DNA from: Streptococcus marimammalium DSM 18627 | Lineage (GTDB): Bacteria; Bacillota; Bacilli; Lactobacillales; Streptococcaceae | Reading direction: 5' to 3' | Assembly (NCBI RefSeq): GCF_000380045.1 | Contig: NZ_KB904361.1 | Location: 1 to 38,296, forward strand | DNA: 38,296 nt | Shown here: positions 18,688 through 27,804 of the stretch, piece after piece | Layout of the letters: each line of letters begins with the position of its first letter | Position numbering within the stretch: the stretch's first letter is position 1 | The notes under the pieces: model-generated | Databases searched by the model: none | What the model saw: only the letters and a program-made list of their open reading frames with translations | Told to the model about the DNA's origin: nothing | Program-made: the position numbers and the translations under genes

Positions 18688-19188
18688 TTATCTATTTGAA
18701 GAAGCAGAACTTGCTGCCGTTTCTTCTTTTACTCTATCTATCGCAATGACAAGAGAAATAACTAAATCACTATAGTTTTCATCAAAAACTTTCACATTGT
18801 AAGTTGACGTTAATTTAAACCATTTCTCTGAAATAATAGCTACTAATTTGCCATGTAAATATAGGCTAAAATTCATAGACCAAAAATCACCCTTAACGAC
18901 CATTCCCAAGTTCTCAATACGATACTTTGGTTTAAAGAAAGACCATTCTTTGATGATAATAAAATGTCTGCCATCAGAAAGTTCTACATCAAATTTTGGT
19001 AGAAATGACCAAAGTCGTTTAGTAATATGACTGATGATATTACCATTCATATCAAAGATGGTATAACGTTTTGGAATTTCCAGAAAACTACCCCTAACTT
19101 CATAATGAGAGTTATTCTCGATATCTTTGATGAAAAATTTTCCACCAAGTGACCACATTTTTTGTTTGATTTGAAATATTTTCGTCAT
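18688..19188 (-). CDS. LURP-one-related / YxjI family protein
   Basis: A 166-residue cytoplasmic beta-barrel family protein (LURP-one/Tubby-like fold, common in Firmicutes). Typical features are the opening FQIKQKMWSLGGKFFIKD, repeated strands with E-x-x-KRYTIFD, FDVELSDGRHFIIIKE and the late helix DLVISLVIAIDRVKEE. Its biochemical role is unknown. It lies directly after the T-box terminator (about 12 nt from the T-run) and directly before alaS, so the T-box would regulate it with alaS. That is unusual, because T-box leaders normally abut the synthetase gene. Confidence 0.8.
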   Translation of the reverse strand: MTKIFQIKQKMWSLGGKFFIKDIENNSHYEVRGSFLEIPKRYTIFDMNGNIISHITKRLWSFLPKFDVELSDGRHFIIIKEWSFFKPKYRIENLGMVVKGDFWSMNFSLYLHGKLVAIISEKWFKLTSTYNVKVFDENYSDLVISLVIAIDRVKEETAASSASSNR

Positions 19189-19200
19189 AACTATTCTCTT

Positions 19201-19378
19201 AAAAAAACAAGTCCACTAAAGAAGGGCGAAAACCGCGGTACCACCTTCATTCAATGAACTTGTCATTCTTCATAATTAAATATTTAATTTTCTATTAAGT
19301 AGCATATTTTTAGAGTTTGAATGGCTTGCATCAACCGCCAGTTTTCTAAGTCAAACCGATTAAAAATAATTCTTAACA
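19201..19378 (-). promoter_or_regulatory. Alanine T-box riboswitch leader with terminator
   Basis: The conserved T-box GGTGGTACCGCGG is at 19245-19233 (minus). Stem I can be drawn with TTAAG/CTTAA and TATTTTTA/TAAAAATA helices enclosing a specifier loop in which GCT (19303-19301) is unpaired, matching an alanine codon. A GGTTTGA/TCAAACT helix lies distally. The terminator pairs ACAAGTTCA with the 3' arm ending GGACTTGT, followed by seven T (19207-19201). Uncharged tRNA-Ala should stabilise the antiterminator and permit transcription of the LURP-one and alaS genes. Confidence 0.9.
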
Positions 19379-19383
19379 AAATT

Positions 19384-19412
19384 ATTATACGTTCTTTAAA
19401 GACTTTCGTCAA
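19384..19412 (-). promoter_or_regulatory. Promoter of the alaS T-box leader
   Basis: TTGACG (19412-19407), an exact 17-nt spacer and TATAAT (19389-19384) on the minus strand. The -35 begins 9 nt after the prsA stop codon, with no terminator between them. Confidence 0.85.
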
Positions 19413-19421
19413 TTAAAATCA

Positions 19422-20378
19422 TTATTTATCGTCTGTTTTTTTATCATCAGATTCTTTACTGTTATCAGCTTGATTAGCATCTATTGGAGTAAATTGGGAT
19501 AGAACATTTGCAAATGCATCATCAGTAATTTTAACATTAGCCTTATCAAGAGCTTCAGAAATCACAACATTCCTAAAAGTAGGGTCACTCTCTTTTTGAG
19601 AAAGAAACATTTCTTTCAAACGTTTTTTATATGTTTTCCAATCAGCATCTTTTTCAACTTTTTTTGTTGTTTTAATAATATAGTAATTAGTTCTATAAGT
19701 TGATGTATCAACGATTGGAACTACTCCAGAAATACTATTAACATCAAGAGCAAAAGCTGTTTTCATAACATCTGGCAAGACCTTATTGTCAGCAGAATCA
19801 AAGGTAACCTCAATGTTGTCTTTATCCATTGATTTTTCTTGAGCAATTTTAGAAAAATCTGCGCCTTCTGCTTTTACTTCTTCTAAAGTAGCATTAGCAG
19901 TTTCTTCTGAATCAAGAACAATGACCTGAGCAGTTGTTTCAGGGGTGTATGTTTCATAGGCCATTTTATAAGTATCATCATTTAATTCTTTTTCAGCTGC
20001 TTTATTAATAGCATATTTAAGTAATTTTTCTAAACGAATGGTTTTCTTATATTGTTCAGCTGTAGTACCTGCTTGAGCAAGAGCTTGTTCAAACTGATCG
20101 CCGTACTGTTTAGCATTTTCATTATAAGTATCTGTAACTTCTTTTTCAGAAACTTTATCACCATATTGATCTTCAAAAACACGTTCTAAAATCAAAGTAA
20201 CCATTGTTTGTTGTGCAGCACTTGAAGATTTAACTTCATTATAAAAATCAGATAATGTGATAGTATCACCCTTCATTGTTGCTAATTTATCATCAACACC
20301 TTTACTTGTTGAACAAGCTGCCAATGTAACAACTGAAAACAAGGTCACTAAACCTGTTGTAAATAGACGTTTTTTCAT
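19422..20378 (-). CDS. prsA: Foldase lipoprotein PrsA
   Basis: Membrane-anchored extracytoplasmic foldase of 318 residues that assists folding of secreted proteins. The signal peptide ends in a lipobox (VTLAAC, lipidated C22). The helical N-terminal chaperone part is at about 35-140, a parvulin-like PPIase region at about 145-245 (TTAQVIVLDSEETA, DADWKTYKKRLKEMFL), and the C-terminal tail is charged (ESDDKKTDDK). RBS AAGGAG and an extended -10 (TGATATAAT) lie upstream. The adjacency to alaS is common in streptococci. No terminator separates it from the T-box promoter, so its transcripts may read into that leader. Confidence 0.93.
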   Translation of the reverse strand: MKKRLFTTGLVTLFSVVTLAACSTSKGVDDKLATMKGDTITLSDFYNEVKSSSAAQQTMVTLILERVFEDQYGDKVSEKEVTDTYNENAKQYGDQFEQALAQAGTTAEQYKKTIRLEKLLKYAINKAAEKELNDDTYKMAYETYTPETTAQVIVLDSEETANATLEEVKAEGADFSKIAQEKSMDKDNIEVTFDSADNKVLPDVMKTAFALDVNSISGVVPIVDTSTYRTNYYIIKTTKKVEKDADWKTYKKRLKEMFLSQKESDPTFRNVVISEALDKANVKITDDAFANVLSQFTPIDANQADNSKESDDKKTDDK

Positions 20379-20441
20379 TATTAATTTTACTCCTTATTTA
20401 TCATTAACCTCATTATTATATCATAATGTCTTAAAAAAAAC

Positions 20442-21149
20442 TTAATCTTCGATAGTAATCCTATCAGAATTTTTTCTCAAGAGCAATAAACCATCACCTA
20501 ACGGTAGAATAGTTGCTGTTAACTCTTGATGACGCAAAGTTGTTTTAAATAGTTTTTGAAGCCCGCGATAAATTGTTCGCTGCCCTCTGCGAATTTCTTC
20601 AATTGGTTTTACAATATCGCCACCTTGAAAAATATCATCAAAAACGATAACACCTCCAACTGCTAAACGTTTTAAAATCTCTGGTAAAAAAATAATATAC
20701 TTAGATTTAGCAGAATCCATAAAAACAAAATCAAATGTATCTTCAATAGTCCCTAAAAGCTCACTAGCATCACCTTCTAAAAGTGTGATTTGTCTTCTAG
20801 TATCATATTTAGCAAAATTACTTTTAGCAAAATCTATCATTTCTTCGTTTCGATCAATTGTTGTGATTTTAGCATCAGGAGCATTTTCAGCCATAAGAAG
20901 AGCAGAAAAACCAATAGCGGTTCCTACTTCAAGTATTTTTTTGGGCGCTAATGTTTGCATTAAAAATCTAAAATAAGAAACGATTTCTGGTTGAATAATT
21001 GGAATATTTTCTTTTCTTGCAAAAATTTCCAATTCTTTTAAATGACCAGTGTTTTCTTTTTGTGCCATTCTCATAAATGAGACCACTTCTTCTTTAATAA
21101 CGGGACGTCTCATGTTATGATTTGCATTTTTACTATATGATTTCACCAT
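20442..21149 (-). CDS. O-methyltransferase, TrmR/YrrM-like (class I SAM)
   Basis: A 235-residue cytoplasmic SAM-dependent O-methyltransferase of the Methyltransf_3 family. Motif I is ILEVGTAIGFSALLMAE, the acidic ribose contact is ITTIDRNEEMI, the metal/substrate region is FDFVFMDSAKSKY, and the Asp pair is in VIVFDDIF. B. subtilis YrrM (TrmR) of this family methylates 5-hydroxyuridine at tRNA position 34; the same role is plausible here but inferred. It lies 12 bp after the HAD gene in the coiA-pepF cluster and upstream of prsA. Confidence 0.85.
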   Translation of the reverse strand: MVKSYSKNANHNMRRPVIKEEVVSFMRMAQKENTGHLKELEIFARKENIPIIQPEIVSYFRFLMQTLAPKKILEVGTAIGFSALLMAENAPDAKITTIDRNEEMIDFAKSNFAKYDTRRQITLLEGDASELLGTIEDTFDFVFMDSAKSKYIIFLPEILKRLAVGGVIVFDDIFQGGDIVKPIEEIRRGQRTIYRGLQKLFKTTLRHQELTATILPLGDGLLLLRKNSDRITIED

Positions 21150-21161
21150 AATTTATGTTAT

Positions 21162-21791
21162 TCACTCTTTTTCTTCAATATTGATTTTAAATAGGCTTTT
21201 TATCTCTTCTAATTCAGTAATTTTTTGATTATCTTTTGATGTTTCTATACTAAGATTAATACTTCTAATACCACTATTAATGGCTAACTCTTTATCCAGC
21301 TTTCGGTCACCAATATAGTAAGTACTTGCTTTATCTAAATCGTATTTTTCAACTAGATAATCAATTCCTTCACGATTAGGTTTACGTTTGAAACCAGAAT
21401 CACCTGTCAATACTTCTTCAAAATAATCAGAAATCCTCAATTTTTTTAAAACAGAAAATGTATTATCACCCTTGTGGGTGTACATGAAATTCTTAATACC
21501 TTGTGAACGTGCCCATTCAAGTACCGATAGTGCACCTGGCATAAGTCGAAGTTCATCATCTCTTTTTAAAATATCTTCTGACATCACTTTTTTAATATCC
21601 TCAAAAGAAAGACCAGTTTCAATCGATTTTTGAAATAAGAGTTTGCCAATAGATTCTTTCAAGATAAAGGTCCTTATTGTTTCTCTTTCAAATTTCCAGT
21701 TAAAATGGTTATAGGTTATTTTTAAAGAAGCAAGCATAGCATCATACGAGTCGATTAAGGTACCATCTAAATCCCAAATAAAAGTTATCAT
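21162..21791 (-). CDS. HAD-IA family phosphatase (phosphoglycolate phosphatase-like)
   Basis: A 209-residue HAD hydrolase. Motif I is FIWDLDGTLIDSYDAM, motif II FMYTHKGD, motif III FKRKPNREGI and motif IV YYIGDRKLDKELA. A small helical cap lies between motifs I and II. Motif II has Thr-His where many relatives have Ser/Thr-Asn or Ser/Thr-Gly. The physiological substrate is unknown. Its ATG overlaps the stop of the upstream GNAT gene by 4 bp, indicating translational coupling. Confidence 0.85.
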   Translation of the reverse strand: MITFIWDLDGTLIDSYDAMLASLKITYNHFNWKFERETIRTFILKESIGKLLFQKSIETGLSFEDIKKVMSEDILKRDDELRLMPGALSVLEWARSQGIKNFMYTHKGDNTFSVLKKLRISDYFEEVLTGDSGFKRKPNREGIDYLVEKYDLDKASTYYIGDRKLDKELAINSGIRSINLSIETSKDNQKITELEEIKSLFKINIEEKE

Positions 21792-22315
21792 TTAGAAGCC
21801 CCTTCTATACTTATCCAATAGCGAGCCAATTGTTTCCCGTCACCTAAGGTAATAATATCTTGCAATTTGCCTCCAACTTTTTCAATAGTTCTACGACTTG
21901 CAATATTATCTTCTAGGGCTGTGATAAAAATATCATAAATATGCCTTTCTTTATATTTTTCAAAAGCAAAATATAATAGTTTAGTGACAATCCCTTGTCT
22001 TCGATAAGAAGAAAGAGTAACATAGCCAATATGCCCACCTATTTCAGACAAGTTTCCTTTTTCTAGTTCCCAACGACAAGAAATTTTTGCTAAAATCTTT
22101 TGATTACGAAAGTAATAATAGGAAGTCATCGTTGACCAATCAGATTTATCTGATAATGTTTCTAATTGTTTGGTTTTTTGGTAAAAACTAGAGTAATCGT
22201 CAATTAGTCTTGTTTGTATAAAAGGATTTCCTGCTTCTTTGTCTTTAGTCAACATGCGATTAAATGTGTAAAAAGCTTTTTCATCTGATAGACGAAGTGT
22301 TCTAATATCATCCAT
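21788..22315 (-). CDS. GNAT family N-acetyltransferase
   Basis: A 175-residue acetyltransferase. The acetyl-CoA pyrophosphate loop is seen as YRRQGIVTKLLYFAF, preceded by the beta-4 strand GGHIGYVTLSS and followed by ALEDNIASRRTIEKVGGK. The acceptor substrate cannot be told. It lies 39 bp after pepF and overlaps the HAD gene, so it belongs to the leftward coiA-pepF operon. RBS AAAAGGAG precedes the ATG by about 7 nt. Confidence 0.85.
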   Translation of the reverse strand: MDDIRTLRLSDEKAFYTFNRMLTKDKEAGNPFIQTRLIDDYSSFYQKTKQLETLSDKSDWSTMTSYYYFRNQKILAKISCRWELEKGNLSEIGGHIGYVTLSSYRRQGIVTKLLYFAFEKYKERHIYDIFITALEDNIASRRTIEKVGGKLQDIITLGDGKQLARYWISIEGASK

Positions 22316-22354
22316 GACTTAACTCCTTTTCAAAAATCTCTTACGGAATTCTTT

Positions 22355-24154
22355 TTAACGGATGCCTTTTTTGACAAGTTCTTCAAATGCATCCAAACGC
22401 TCCTCAAAGACTCTGAAGGCTTCATCCAAATAGTCTGTTGTTGTCATGTCAACACCAGCTTTTTTGATAACATTTAATGCATAGTCAGAATTACCTGCCT
22501 TAAGATAATTAAGGTAATTTTCCTTATCAGTTTCGGTTCCATGAACAATTTTATTTGCGAGGTAACTTGCTGCTGCAAAACCTGTCGCATATTGATAGAC
22601 ATAAAAATTATAGTAAAAATGAGGAATTCTAGCCCATTCATATTGAATTTCTGGATTATCTTCTTTAGAAAGACCATAATATTTTTCGTTTAAATCAGCA
22701 TATAAGTGATTCAAAAATTCACTGGTTAAGACCATACCATCTTGATCAGCTCTATGAATAGCTTCTTCAAATTCTGCAAATTGTGTTTGTCTATAAACAG
22801 TTCCTCTAAAACCATCCAAATAATGATTTAAAATAGCAAAACGTGTGTGGTCATCCGTCACTTCTTCTAATAATTTTTCTGTCAAAATATTTTCATTGGT
22901 AGTTGAAGCAATTTCGGCAAGGAAAATACTGTAATCTCCATAAACATAAGGTTGGTTTTCACGCGTAAATACAGAATGAAGACTGTGTCCAGTTTCATGA
23001 ACCAAGGTATAGAGATTATCGAGATTGTCTTGCCAGTTAAGTAACATGAAGGCATTGGTATCATAAGAGCCTCCTGAATAAGCACCAGAGCGTTTGCCTT
23101 TGTTTTCATAGACATCAATCCAACGTTCACTAAAGGCTTTCTTAACACGTTCTGAGTAGTCTTTTCCTAAAATCGCTAAGACCTCTTCTGATTTTTTCAA
23201 AGCATCTTCATAAGTAATACTCATATCAGTTTTTGAAAGCGGTGTGTAAAGATCATACATCTTTAAATCCTCTAAACCTAGGATTTCTTTACGAAGTTTG
23301 ATATAACGATGAAGTAATGGTAAATGCTTATGGACTGCCTTAACCAGAGTATCAAAAACAGTTTCAGGAATATGGTTTTGTGCTAAAGCAGCAGCCCTGG
23401 CTGTTTTATATTTTCTAAGCTTTGCGTTTAGATTATGAACCTTAACATTGGTTTGAAGTGTCTTTGCATAAGTATGTTGATATTGTTTATAGACACTATA
23501 GAGTGCTTTGTAAACAGATTTTCTAACGTCTCTATTTTTTGACTCTACTAAGCTTATATAGTTTCCGTGAGACAGTTGAACCTCATTACCTTCTTCGTCT
23601 TTAACCATTGGAAAAACGATATCAGCATTATCTAATATAGCAAAGGTTTCTGCTGGAGACTCAAAAATTTCACTACTTGCAGCAAGTAACTCTTCTTCTA
23701 CTTGTGATAGAATATGATCTCTTTGTTTCAATAATTTATCAAAATAATGAGCATAGTCATTTAGTTTTTCTTCTTCAGTTAAAAAAAGTTCATAATCAGT
23801 CGTGTCTAAACTCATAAATTCAGGTTCATAAAAGGCAAAAGTTTCATTGAATTTGGCAAAAACAGAAGCTGCTTTAGCTTGAAATTCTTGGTATTTTGCA
23901 ACAGTAGTATCTTGATCATTTTTCATTGAAGCATAAACATAAACCTTCTCAATGCGACGCATGAGGTCTAATTGTGCTTCAGTAATGATTAACAATTGTT
24001 TGCTTGAGTCAAGTAAATGACCCTCATATTGTTTAGCTACATCTAACTCATTTGATATTAATGTCAGTTCTTTTTCCCACAAATCATCGGTGGCAAAAAT
24101 GGTTGTTAAATCCCATGTAAATTCTTCAGCGATATGTTTTCTATTATTAGACAT
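22355..24154 (-). CDS. pepF: Oligoendopeptidase F (M3B zinc peptidase)
   Basis: A 599-residue cytoplasmic oligopeptidase of the thimet/M3 family that cleaves peptides of about 7-17 residues. The zinc motif HETGH gives H386, E387 and H390, with the downstream third-ligand Glu region [14 protein letters not shown]. The length and N-terminus ([14 protein letters not shown]) match PepF/PepB of streptococci and lactococci. It starts 14 bp after coiA, as in many streptococci, so basal and competence-driven transcription may both reach it. AAAAGGAG is the RBS. Confidence 0.95.
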   Translation of the reverse strand: MSNNRKHIAEEFTWDLTTIFATDDLWEKELTLISNELDVAKQYEGHLLDSSKQLLIITEAQLDLMRRIEKVYVYASMKNDQDTTVAKYQEFQAKAASVFAKFNETFAFYEPEFMSLDTTDYELFLTEEEKLNDYAHYFDKLLKQRDHILSQVEEELLAASSEIFESPAETFAILDNADIVFPMVKDEEGNEVQLSHGNYISLVESKNRDVRKSVYKALYSVYKQYQHTYAKTLQTNVKVHNLNAKLRKYKTARAAALAQNHIPETVFDTLVKAVHKHLPLLHRYIKLRKEILGLEDLKMYDLYTPLSKTDMSITYEDALKKSEEVLAILGKDYSERVKKAFSERWIDVYENKGKRSGAYSGGSYDTNAFMLLNWQDNLDNLYTLVHETGHSLHSVFTRENQPYVYGDYSIFLAEIASTTNENILTEKLLEEVTDDHTRFAILNHYLDGFRGTVYRQTQFAEFEEAIHRADQDGMVLTSEFLNHLYADLNEKYYGLSKEDNPEIQYEWARIPHFYYNFYVYQYATGFAAASYLANKIVHGTETDKENYLNYLKAGNSDYALNVIKKAGVDMTTTDYLDEAFRVFEERLDAFEELVKKGIR

Positions 24155-24168
24155 TTGATTCTCCTTTT

Positions 24169-25131
24169 TTACTTTTGTCTTATTGTATCATAAAATTTTG
24201 GTGGGTATAAAATTTGTCGTTTTTTATTTTCAACTTTTTGATAGTAGCTTTCAAAATTTTGATAATAACTAGCTAGATTTGCAGTTATTTGAGCAAAGCC
24301 AATTTCAGATTTCAAAGGATTAACTTGGGGGTAAAAATCATCTTGTTTATTTAAAAGAATATTTTTACCATTTTGATAAGCTGATTCTTGCTTCTTCATC
24401 CATTTTTGTGATTTATAGTAAAGTTGTTTTTGAATATAAAACACAATATCCTCAGACATTTTAACCTGAAAATAATTCATTTTTTGTTTTAAATAGGGGA
24501 ACCTTAAAAAAACTAAAAGATCTTCATCAAAAGAACAACTTTTTTCTAGATAGTGAATTTTCCCTTTCAAATCTTCATGAATAAGATATTTTAATCTCAA
24601 ACATCTTTTTTTAAAATCAATTTCATAAAGATAGAACCCTATATTTTTTGAAAAATAGATTAATTGTTTTTGAAGAGTAGTAATCCTATCTCCTAACCAA
24701 AGTTTATTTCCCAGTAACCAAAGAACTGTATAATGATTATTTTGATAATTTTTTGTTCTTTCTTTAAGTCTTTTTTGTGACAAAGAACTGCATTGAATTT
24801 CTATTGCTAACGACTGATTAATTAATAAATCAGCTATTTGATTAAGTTTAGGTAAAACAGTTTCAATAGACACATCATGTTTTTTTGACAAAGCAAGATA
24901 TAACTCAGATTTTAATCCAAGATGCTCATCTCCTTCATTTTCAGAGGCAAATAAACAATCTTTTAAACTGACATGGGCAAAATGAGCTTGATATATCTTA
25001 CCAAATCTTAACCTTACAGATTGATTGCAAGCACAACAAGTAAATTTTTTTTTGATAAGTGTCTGTTTATCTTTGTCTGTCATTGTAATCAAATTAATTT
25101 TGTTATCGTCTTTATCTTTAGCTGTAAGCAT
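24169..25131 (-). CDS. coiA: Competence protein CoiA
   Basis: A late-competence protein of 320 residues needed for recombination of transformed DNA downstream of uptake. The N-terminal zinc-ribbon-like part has [22 protein letters not shown] (CxxC followed by HFAH). A restriction-like nuclease core follows ([19 protein letters not shown] with the D...E-x-Q pattern). The C-terminal part is basic and aromatic. An ATG with AAAGGGGATGT follows a ComX-type box (25159-25166). It is apparently intact, so competence functions are probably maintained. Confidence 0.92.
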   Translation of the reverse strand: MLTAKDKDDNKINLITMTDKDKQTLIKKKFTCCACNQSVRLRFGKIYQAHFAHVSLKDCLFASENEGDEHLGLKSELYLALSKKHDVSIETVLPKLNQIADLLINQSLAIEIQCSSLSQKRLKERTKNYQNNHYTVLWLLGNKLWLGDRITTLQKQLIYFSKNIGFYLYEIDFKKRCLRLKYLIHEDLKGKIHYLEKSCSFDEDLLVFLRFPYLKQKMNYFQVKMSEDIVFYIQKQLYYKSQKWMKKQESAYQNGKNILLNKQDDFYPQVNPLKSEIGFAQITANLASYYQNFESYYQKVENKKRQILYPPKFYDTIRQK

Positions 25132-25158
25132 ACATCCCCTTTAACTTCTTTACCTTAT

Positions 25159-25166
25159 TATTCGAA
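25159..25166 (-). promoter_or_regulatory. ComX (SigX) box upstream of coiA
   Basis: TTCGAATA on the minus strand has one mismatch to the cin-box consensus TACGAATA. It sits 27 nt before the coiA ATG and shares CGAATAATxAGGTAA with the comEA promoter. Confidence 0.75.
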
Positions 25167-25192
25167 AAAAGTGAGCCTAATTGACTCACCCT
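25165..25192 (-). terminator. Terminator of nagB abutting the coiA ComX box
   Basis: On the minus strand GGTGAGTC-AATTA-GGCTCAC is followed by TTTTTT that runs directly into CGAATA. Confidence 0.75.
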
Positions 25193-25198
25193 GAAATT

Positions 25199-25900
25199 TT
25201 ATAATAAGCTTGCAGCATCTTCATCAACGATGACATAAGCATCTTGATGATTTTGAAGAACACTTGCTGGAACCTCTTTGGTAACTGGCCCATTAACTGT
25301 TTTAGCGATTGCATCGGCTTTTGCTTTTCCATATGCCATCAAAATAATTGTTTCTGCTTTCAAAATAGAAGCAATTCCCATAGAAATAGCTTGTCTTGGA
25401 ACATCAGATTCTTTTTCAAAAAATCGTGAATTTGCTTGGATAGTCTTATCTTGTAAATCTACCAAATGTGTTTTTGAGTTTAATGCTGTCCCAGGCTCAT
25501 TAAATCCAATATGCCCATTGTTTCCAATTCCTAATATTTGAAGATCAACCGGATATTTTTCAAGAATTGCATCATATTCTTTGGTATGTGACTCAATGTC
25601 ATTTGTCATACCATCAGGTAAGAAGCTTTCCTTAAATGGTTTTGTATCAAAAAGATGTTCTTTCATAAATTGATAATATGATTGAGGATTTTCTTTAGAT
25701 AAGCCCACATATTCATCAAGGTTAACACTATACATATCTTTAAAATCTAAATCACTGGCAACCATTTTGCGATAAAGCTCAATTGGTGTACTTCCAGTTG
25801 CTAAACCAAGTGTTTTGGCACCATTTTCTATTTTTTCTTTTAAAATATCAAAAGCAATTTGTGCCCCTTCTAGTTGATCTTTCACTTTAATAACTTTCAT
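25199..25900 (-). CDS. nagB: Glucosamine-6-phosphate deaminase
   Basis: Converts glucosamine-6-P to fructose-6-P and ammonia in amino-sugar catabolism. The 233 residues from [14 protein letters not shown] fit the short streptococcal NagB. Conserved blocks are [15 protein letters not shown] (phosphate site), NLDEYVGL (catalytic Asp region) and [16 protein letters not shown] (His/Glu ring-opening site). I take ATG 25900 with AAGGAG 7 nt upstream; a 25-codon upstream extension is not family-like. The promoter carries a NagR-type palindrome, so induction by amino sugars is expected. Confidence 0.95.
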   Translation of the reverse strand: MKVIKVKDQLEGAQIAFDILKEKIENGAKTLGLATGSTPIELYRKMVASDLDFKDMYSVNLDEYVGLSKENPQSYYQFMKEHLFDTKPFKESFLPDGMTNDIESHTKEYDAILEKYPVDLQILGIGNNGHIGFNEPGTALNSKTHLVDLQDKTIQANSRFFEKESDVPRQAISMGIASILKAETIILMAYGKAKADAIAKTVNGPVTKEVPASVLQNHQDAYVIVDEDAASLL

Positions 25901-25937
25901 GATAAACTCCTTTTGGTATGGATTAATTTTTAACCCC

Positions 25938-25966
25938 ATTATATGGTATATACCAATTTTTGTCAA
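25938..25966 (-). promoter_or_regulatory. nagB promoter with NagR-like operator in the spacer
   Basis: TTGACA (25966-25961), a 17-nt spacer and TATAAT (25943-25938) on the minus strand. The spacer contains the perfect palindrome TGGTATATACCA (25944-25955), close to GntR-family NagR/dre sites (TGGTATAGACCA type). A repressor bound there would block the promoter directly. Confidence 0.85.
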
Positions 25967-25983
25967 TATTTCCATTAAAAAGT

Positions 25984-25991
25984 GTTATAAT
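25984..25991 (+). promoter_or_regulatory. queA -10 promoter element
   Basis: TGTTATAAT (25983-25991) is an extended -10 on the plus strand, 28 nt before the queA ATG. It lies 17 nt from the divergent nagB -35 box. Confidence 0.6.
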
Positions 25992-26019
25992 GAAAGAGAT
26001 ATTTTACTAAAGGAGAAAT

Positions 26020-27051
26020 ATGTTGAACACTAAGGATTTTGATTTTGACTTACCTGAGAAACTAATTGCACAAACACCACTCGAAAAAAGAGATGCATCA
26101 AGGCTACTTATTATTGACAAAGATGCAAAAACTTTTGTCGATAGCCATTTTGATCATATCATTAATGAACTTAATCCTGGTGATGCTCTTGTAATGAACA
26201 ATACACGTGTCCTTCCAGCTAGATTATATGGACAAAAAGAAGAAACAAAGGGGCATGTTGAACTCCTGCTTTTACAAAATAAAAAAGGGGATTTTTGGGA
26301 AGTTCTTGCTAAACCATCAAAACGATTAAAGATTGGTACTACTATTAGTTTTGGTGATGGTCGTTTAAAAGCCACTGTTACAAAAGAATTGCTGCATGGT
26401 GGTAAAATTGTTGAATTTTCTTATAAAGGTATTTTTCTTGAGGTTTTAGAAAGCCTTGGTGAAATGCCTCTACCACCTTACATTCATGAAAAATTAAAAG
26501 ATAAAGAACGCTACCAAACAGTTTATGCTAAAGAAAATGGCTCAGCGGCTGCCCCTACTGCTGGCTTACATTTCACTAAAGAACTTTTAGATAAAATTGA
26601 AAAAAAAGGTGTCAAATTAGTTTATCTTACTCTTCATGTTGGACTAGGAACCTTTAGACCTGTTGTTGTTGATAACATTGAAGAACATGACATGCATTCA
26701 GAATTCTACTATTTTTCTAAAGAAGCTGCACAGACACTAAATGAGGTTAAAGCATCTGGTCATCGTGTTGTTGCTGTTGGAACAACATCTATTCGGACAC
26801 TTGAAACCATTGGTAACAAATTTAATGGTCACTTAAAGGCTGACTCTGGTTGGACCAATATCTTCATTAAGCCTGGTTATAAGTTTAAAATTGTTGATGC
26901 CTTTTCAACTAATTTTCACCTACCAAAATCAACTCTAGTCATGCTCGTTTCTGCTTTTGCTGGTAGAGAATTTGTGATTTCTGCTTATAAGCATGCCATA
27001 GAAGAACACTATCGTTTCTTTAGTTTTGGTGATGCTATGTTTATCAAATAA
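26020..27051 (+). CDS. queA: S-adenosylmethionine:tRNA ribosyltransferase-isomerase
   Basis: Transfers and isomerises the ribose of SAM onto preQ1 in tRNA, making epoxyqueuosine at position 34 of GUN-anticodon tRNAs. The full 343 residues are present. They include [24 protein letters not shown] at the N-terminus, [37 protein letters not shown] and the C-terminal [29 protein letters not shown] is 6 nt from the ATG. It is transcribed alone, diverging from nagB and convergent with sodA. Confidence 0.96.
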   Translation: MLNTKDFDFDLPEKLIAQTPLEKRDASRLLIIDKDAKTFVDSHFDHIINELNPGDALVMNNTRVLPARLYGQKEETKGHVELLLLQNKKGDFWEVLAKPSKRLKIGTTISFGDGRLKATVTKELLHGGKIVEFSYKGIFLEVLESLGEMPLPPYIHEKLKDKERYQTVYAKENGSAAAPTAGLHFTKELLDKIEKKGVKLVYLTLHVGLGTFRPVVVDNIEEHDMHSEFYYFSKEAAQTLNEVKASGHRVVAVGTTSIRTLETIGNKFNGHLKADSGWTNIFIKPGYKFKIVDAFSTNFHLPKSTLVMLVSAFAGREFVISAYKHAIEEHYRFFSFGDAMFIK

Positions 27052-27055
27052 ACTA

Positions 27056-27100
27056 AAAAAGCACCTCAATAGTTAGCGTATTGGCCTAACAATTGGGGTG
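27056..27100 (-). terminator. sodA terminator hairpin
   Basis: CACCTCAAT (27062-27070) pairs with ATTGGGGTG (27092-27100), and an inner TTAG/CCTAA pairing is possible. On the minus strand it is followed by TTTTTT. It lies between convergent queA and sodA. Confidence 0.7.
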
Positions 27101-27110
27101 TATACTTCTT

Positions 27111-27134
27111 GATATCCTATGGGTATCTTTTTTA
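27111..27134 (+). terminator. queA terminator
   Basis: GATATCC-TAT-GGGTATC followed by TTTTTT on the plus strand, 60 bp after the queA stop. Confidence 0.7.
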
Positions 27135-27139
27135 TTGAC

Positions 27140-27748
27140 TTATGCTTTAGCAGCTTCATAAAGTTCGTTAACCTTGTTCCAGTTAATCACTTCAAAGAAA
27201 GCCTTAATATAGTTTGGACGAACATTGCGATAATTTAAGTAATAGGCATGTTCCCAAACATCTAGTCCTAAAATTGGTTTAAGACCATTTGAAATTGGGT
27301 TATCTTGATTTGCTGTTGAGGTAATTTCTAATTTTCCTTCTTTGTTAACAACTAACCAAGCCCAGCCTGAACCAAAGCGTGTAGCAGCTGCTTTTGAAAA
27401 TTCTTCTTTAAAAGCTTCTAATGAACCAAATGTCTTTTCAATGTCTTCTTTAAGTGATGTAGACATTTCTGTTTTTTCTGGTGTCATTAATTCCCAAAAT
27501 AGTGTGTGATTAATATGTCCACCACCATTATTTATCAAAGCTTGGCGAATATCTTCTGGAATAGAATTGACATCACTTAGTAAACTTTCTAAATCTTCAC
27601 CAATCTCAGGATGTTTTTCTAATGCGGCATTAGCATTAGCAACATACGCAGCATGATGTTTATCATGATGGATAGTCATTGTTTCCACATCAATATGCGG
27701 TTCAAGAGCATCATACGCATAAGGTAATTCTGGTAATAGAATTGTCAT
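27140..27748 (-). CDS. sodA: Superoxide dismutase (Mn/Fe family)
   Basis: Cytoplasmic enzyme that dismutates superoxide. The 202 residues from [20 protein letters not shown] are the standard length. Metal ligands are visible: the His in TIHHDKHH (first), the His of [11 protein letters not shown] (second), and the Asp and His in [22 protein letters not shown]-type text appears as GSGWAWLVV. The ATG at 27748 has AAGGAG 6 nt upstream; frames from 27784 add 12 unrelated residues. It follows holA closely, as in other pyogenic streptococci. Confidence 0.96.
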   Translation of the reverse strand: MTILLPELPYAYDALEPHIDVETMTIHHDKHHAAYVANANAALEKHPEIGEDLESLLSDVNSIPEDIRQALINNGGGHINHTLFWELMTPEKTEMSTSLKEDIEKTFGSLEAFKEEFSKAAATRFGSGWAWLVVNKEGKLEITSTANQDNPISNGLKPILGLDVWEHAYYLNYRNVRPNYIKAFFEVINWNKVNELYEAAKA

Positions 27749-27804
27749 TTTCATCTCCTTCTTTCTTAAAGTTATCTTAATCATACCTTAAATAAAGAGC
27801 GATA

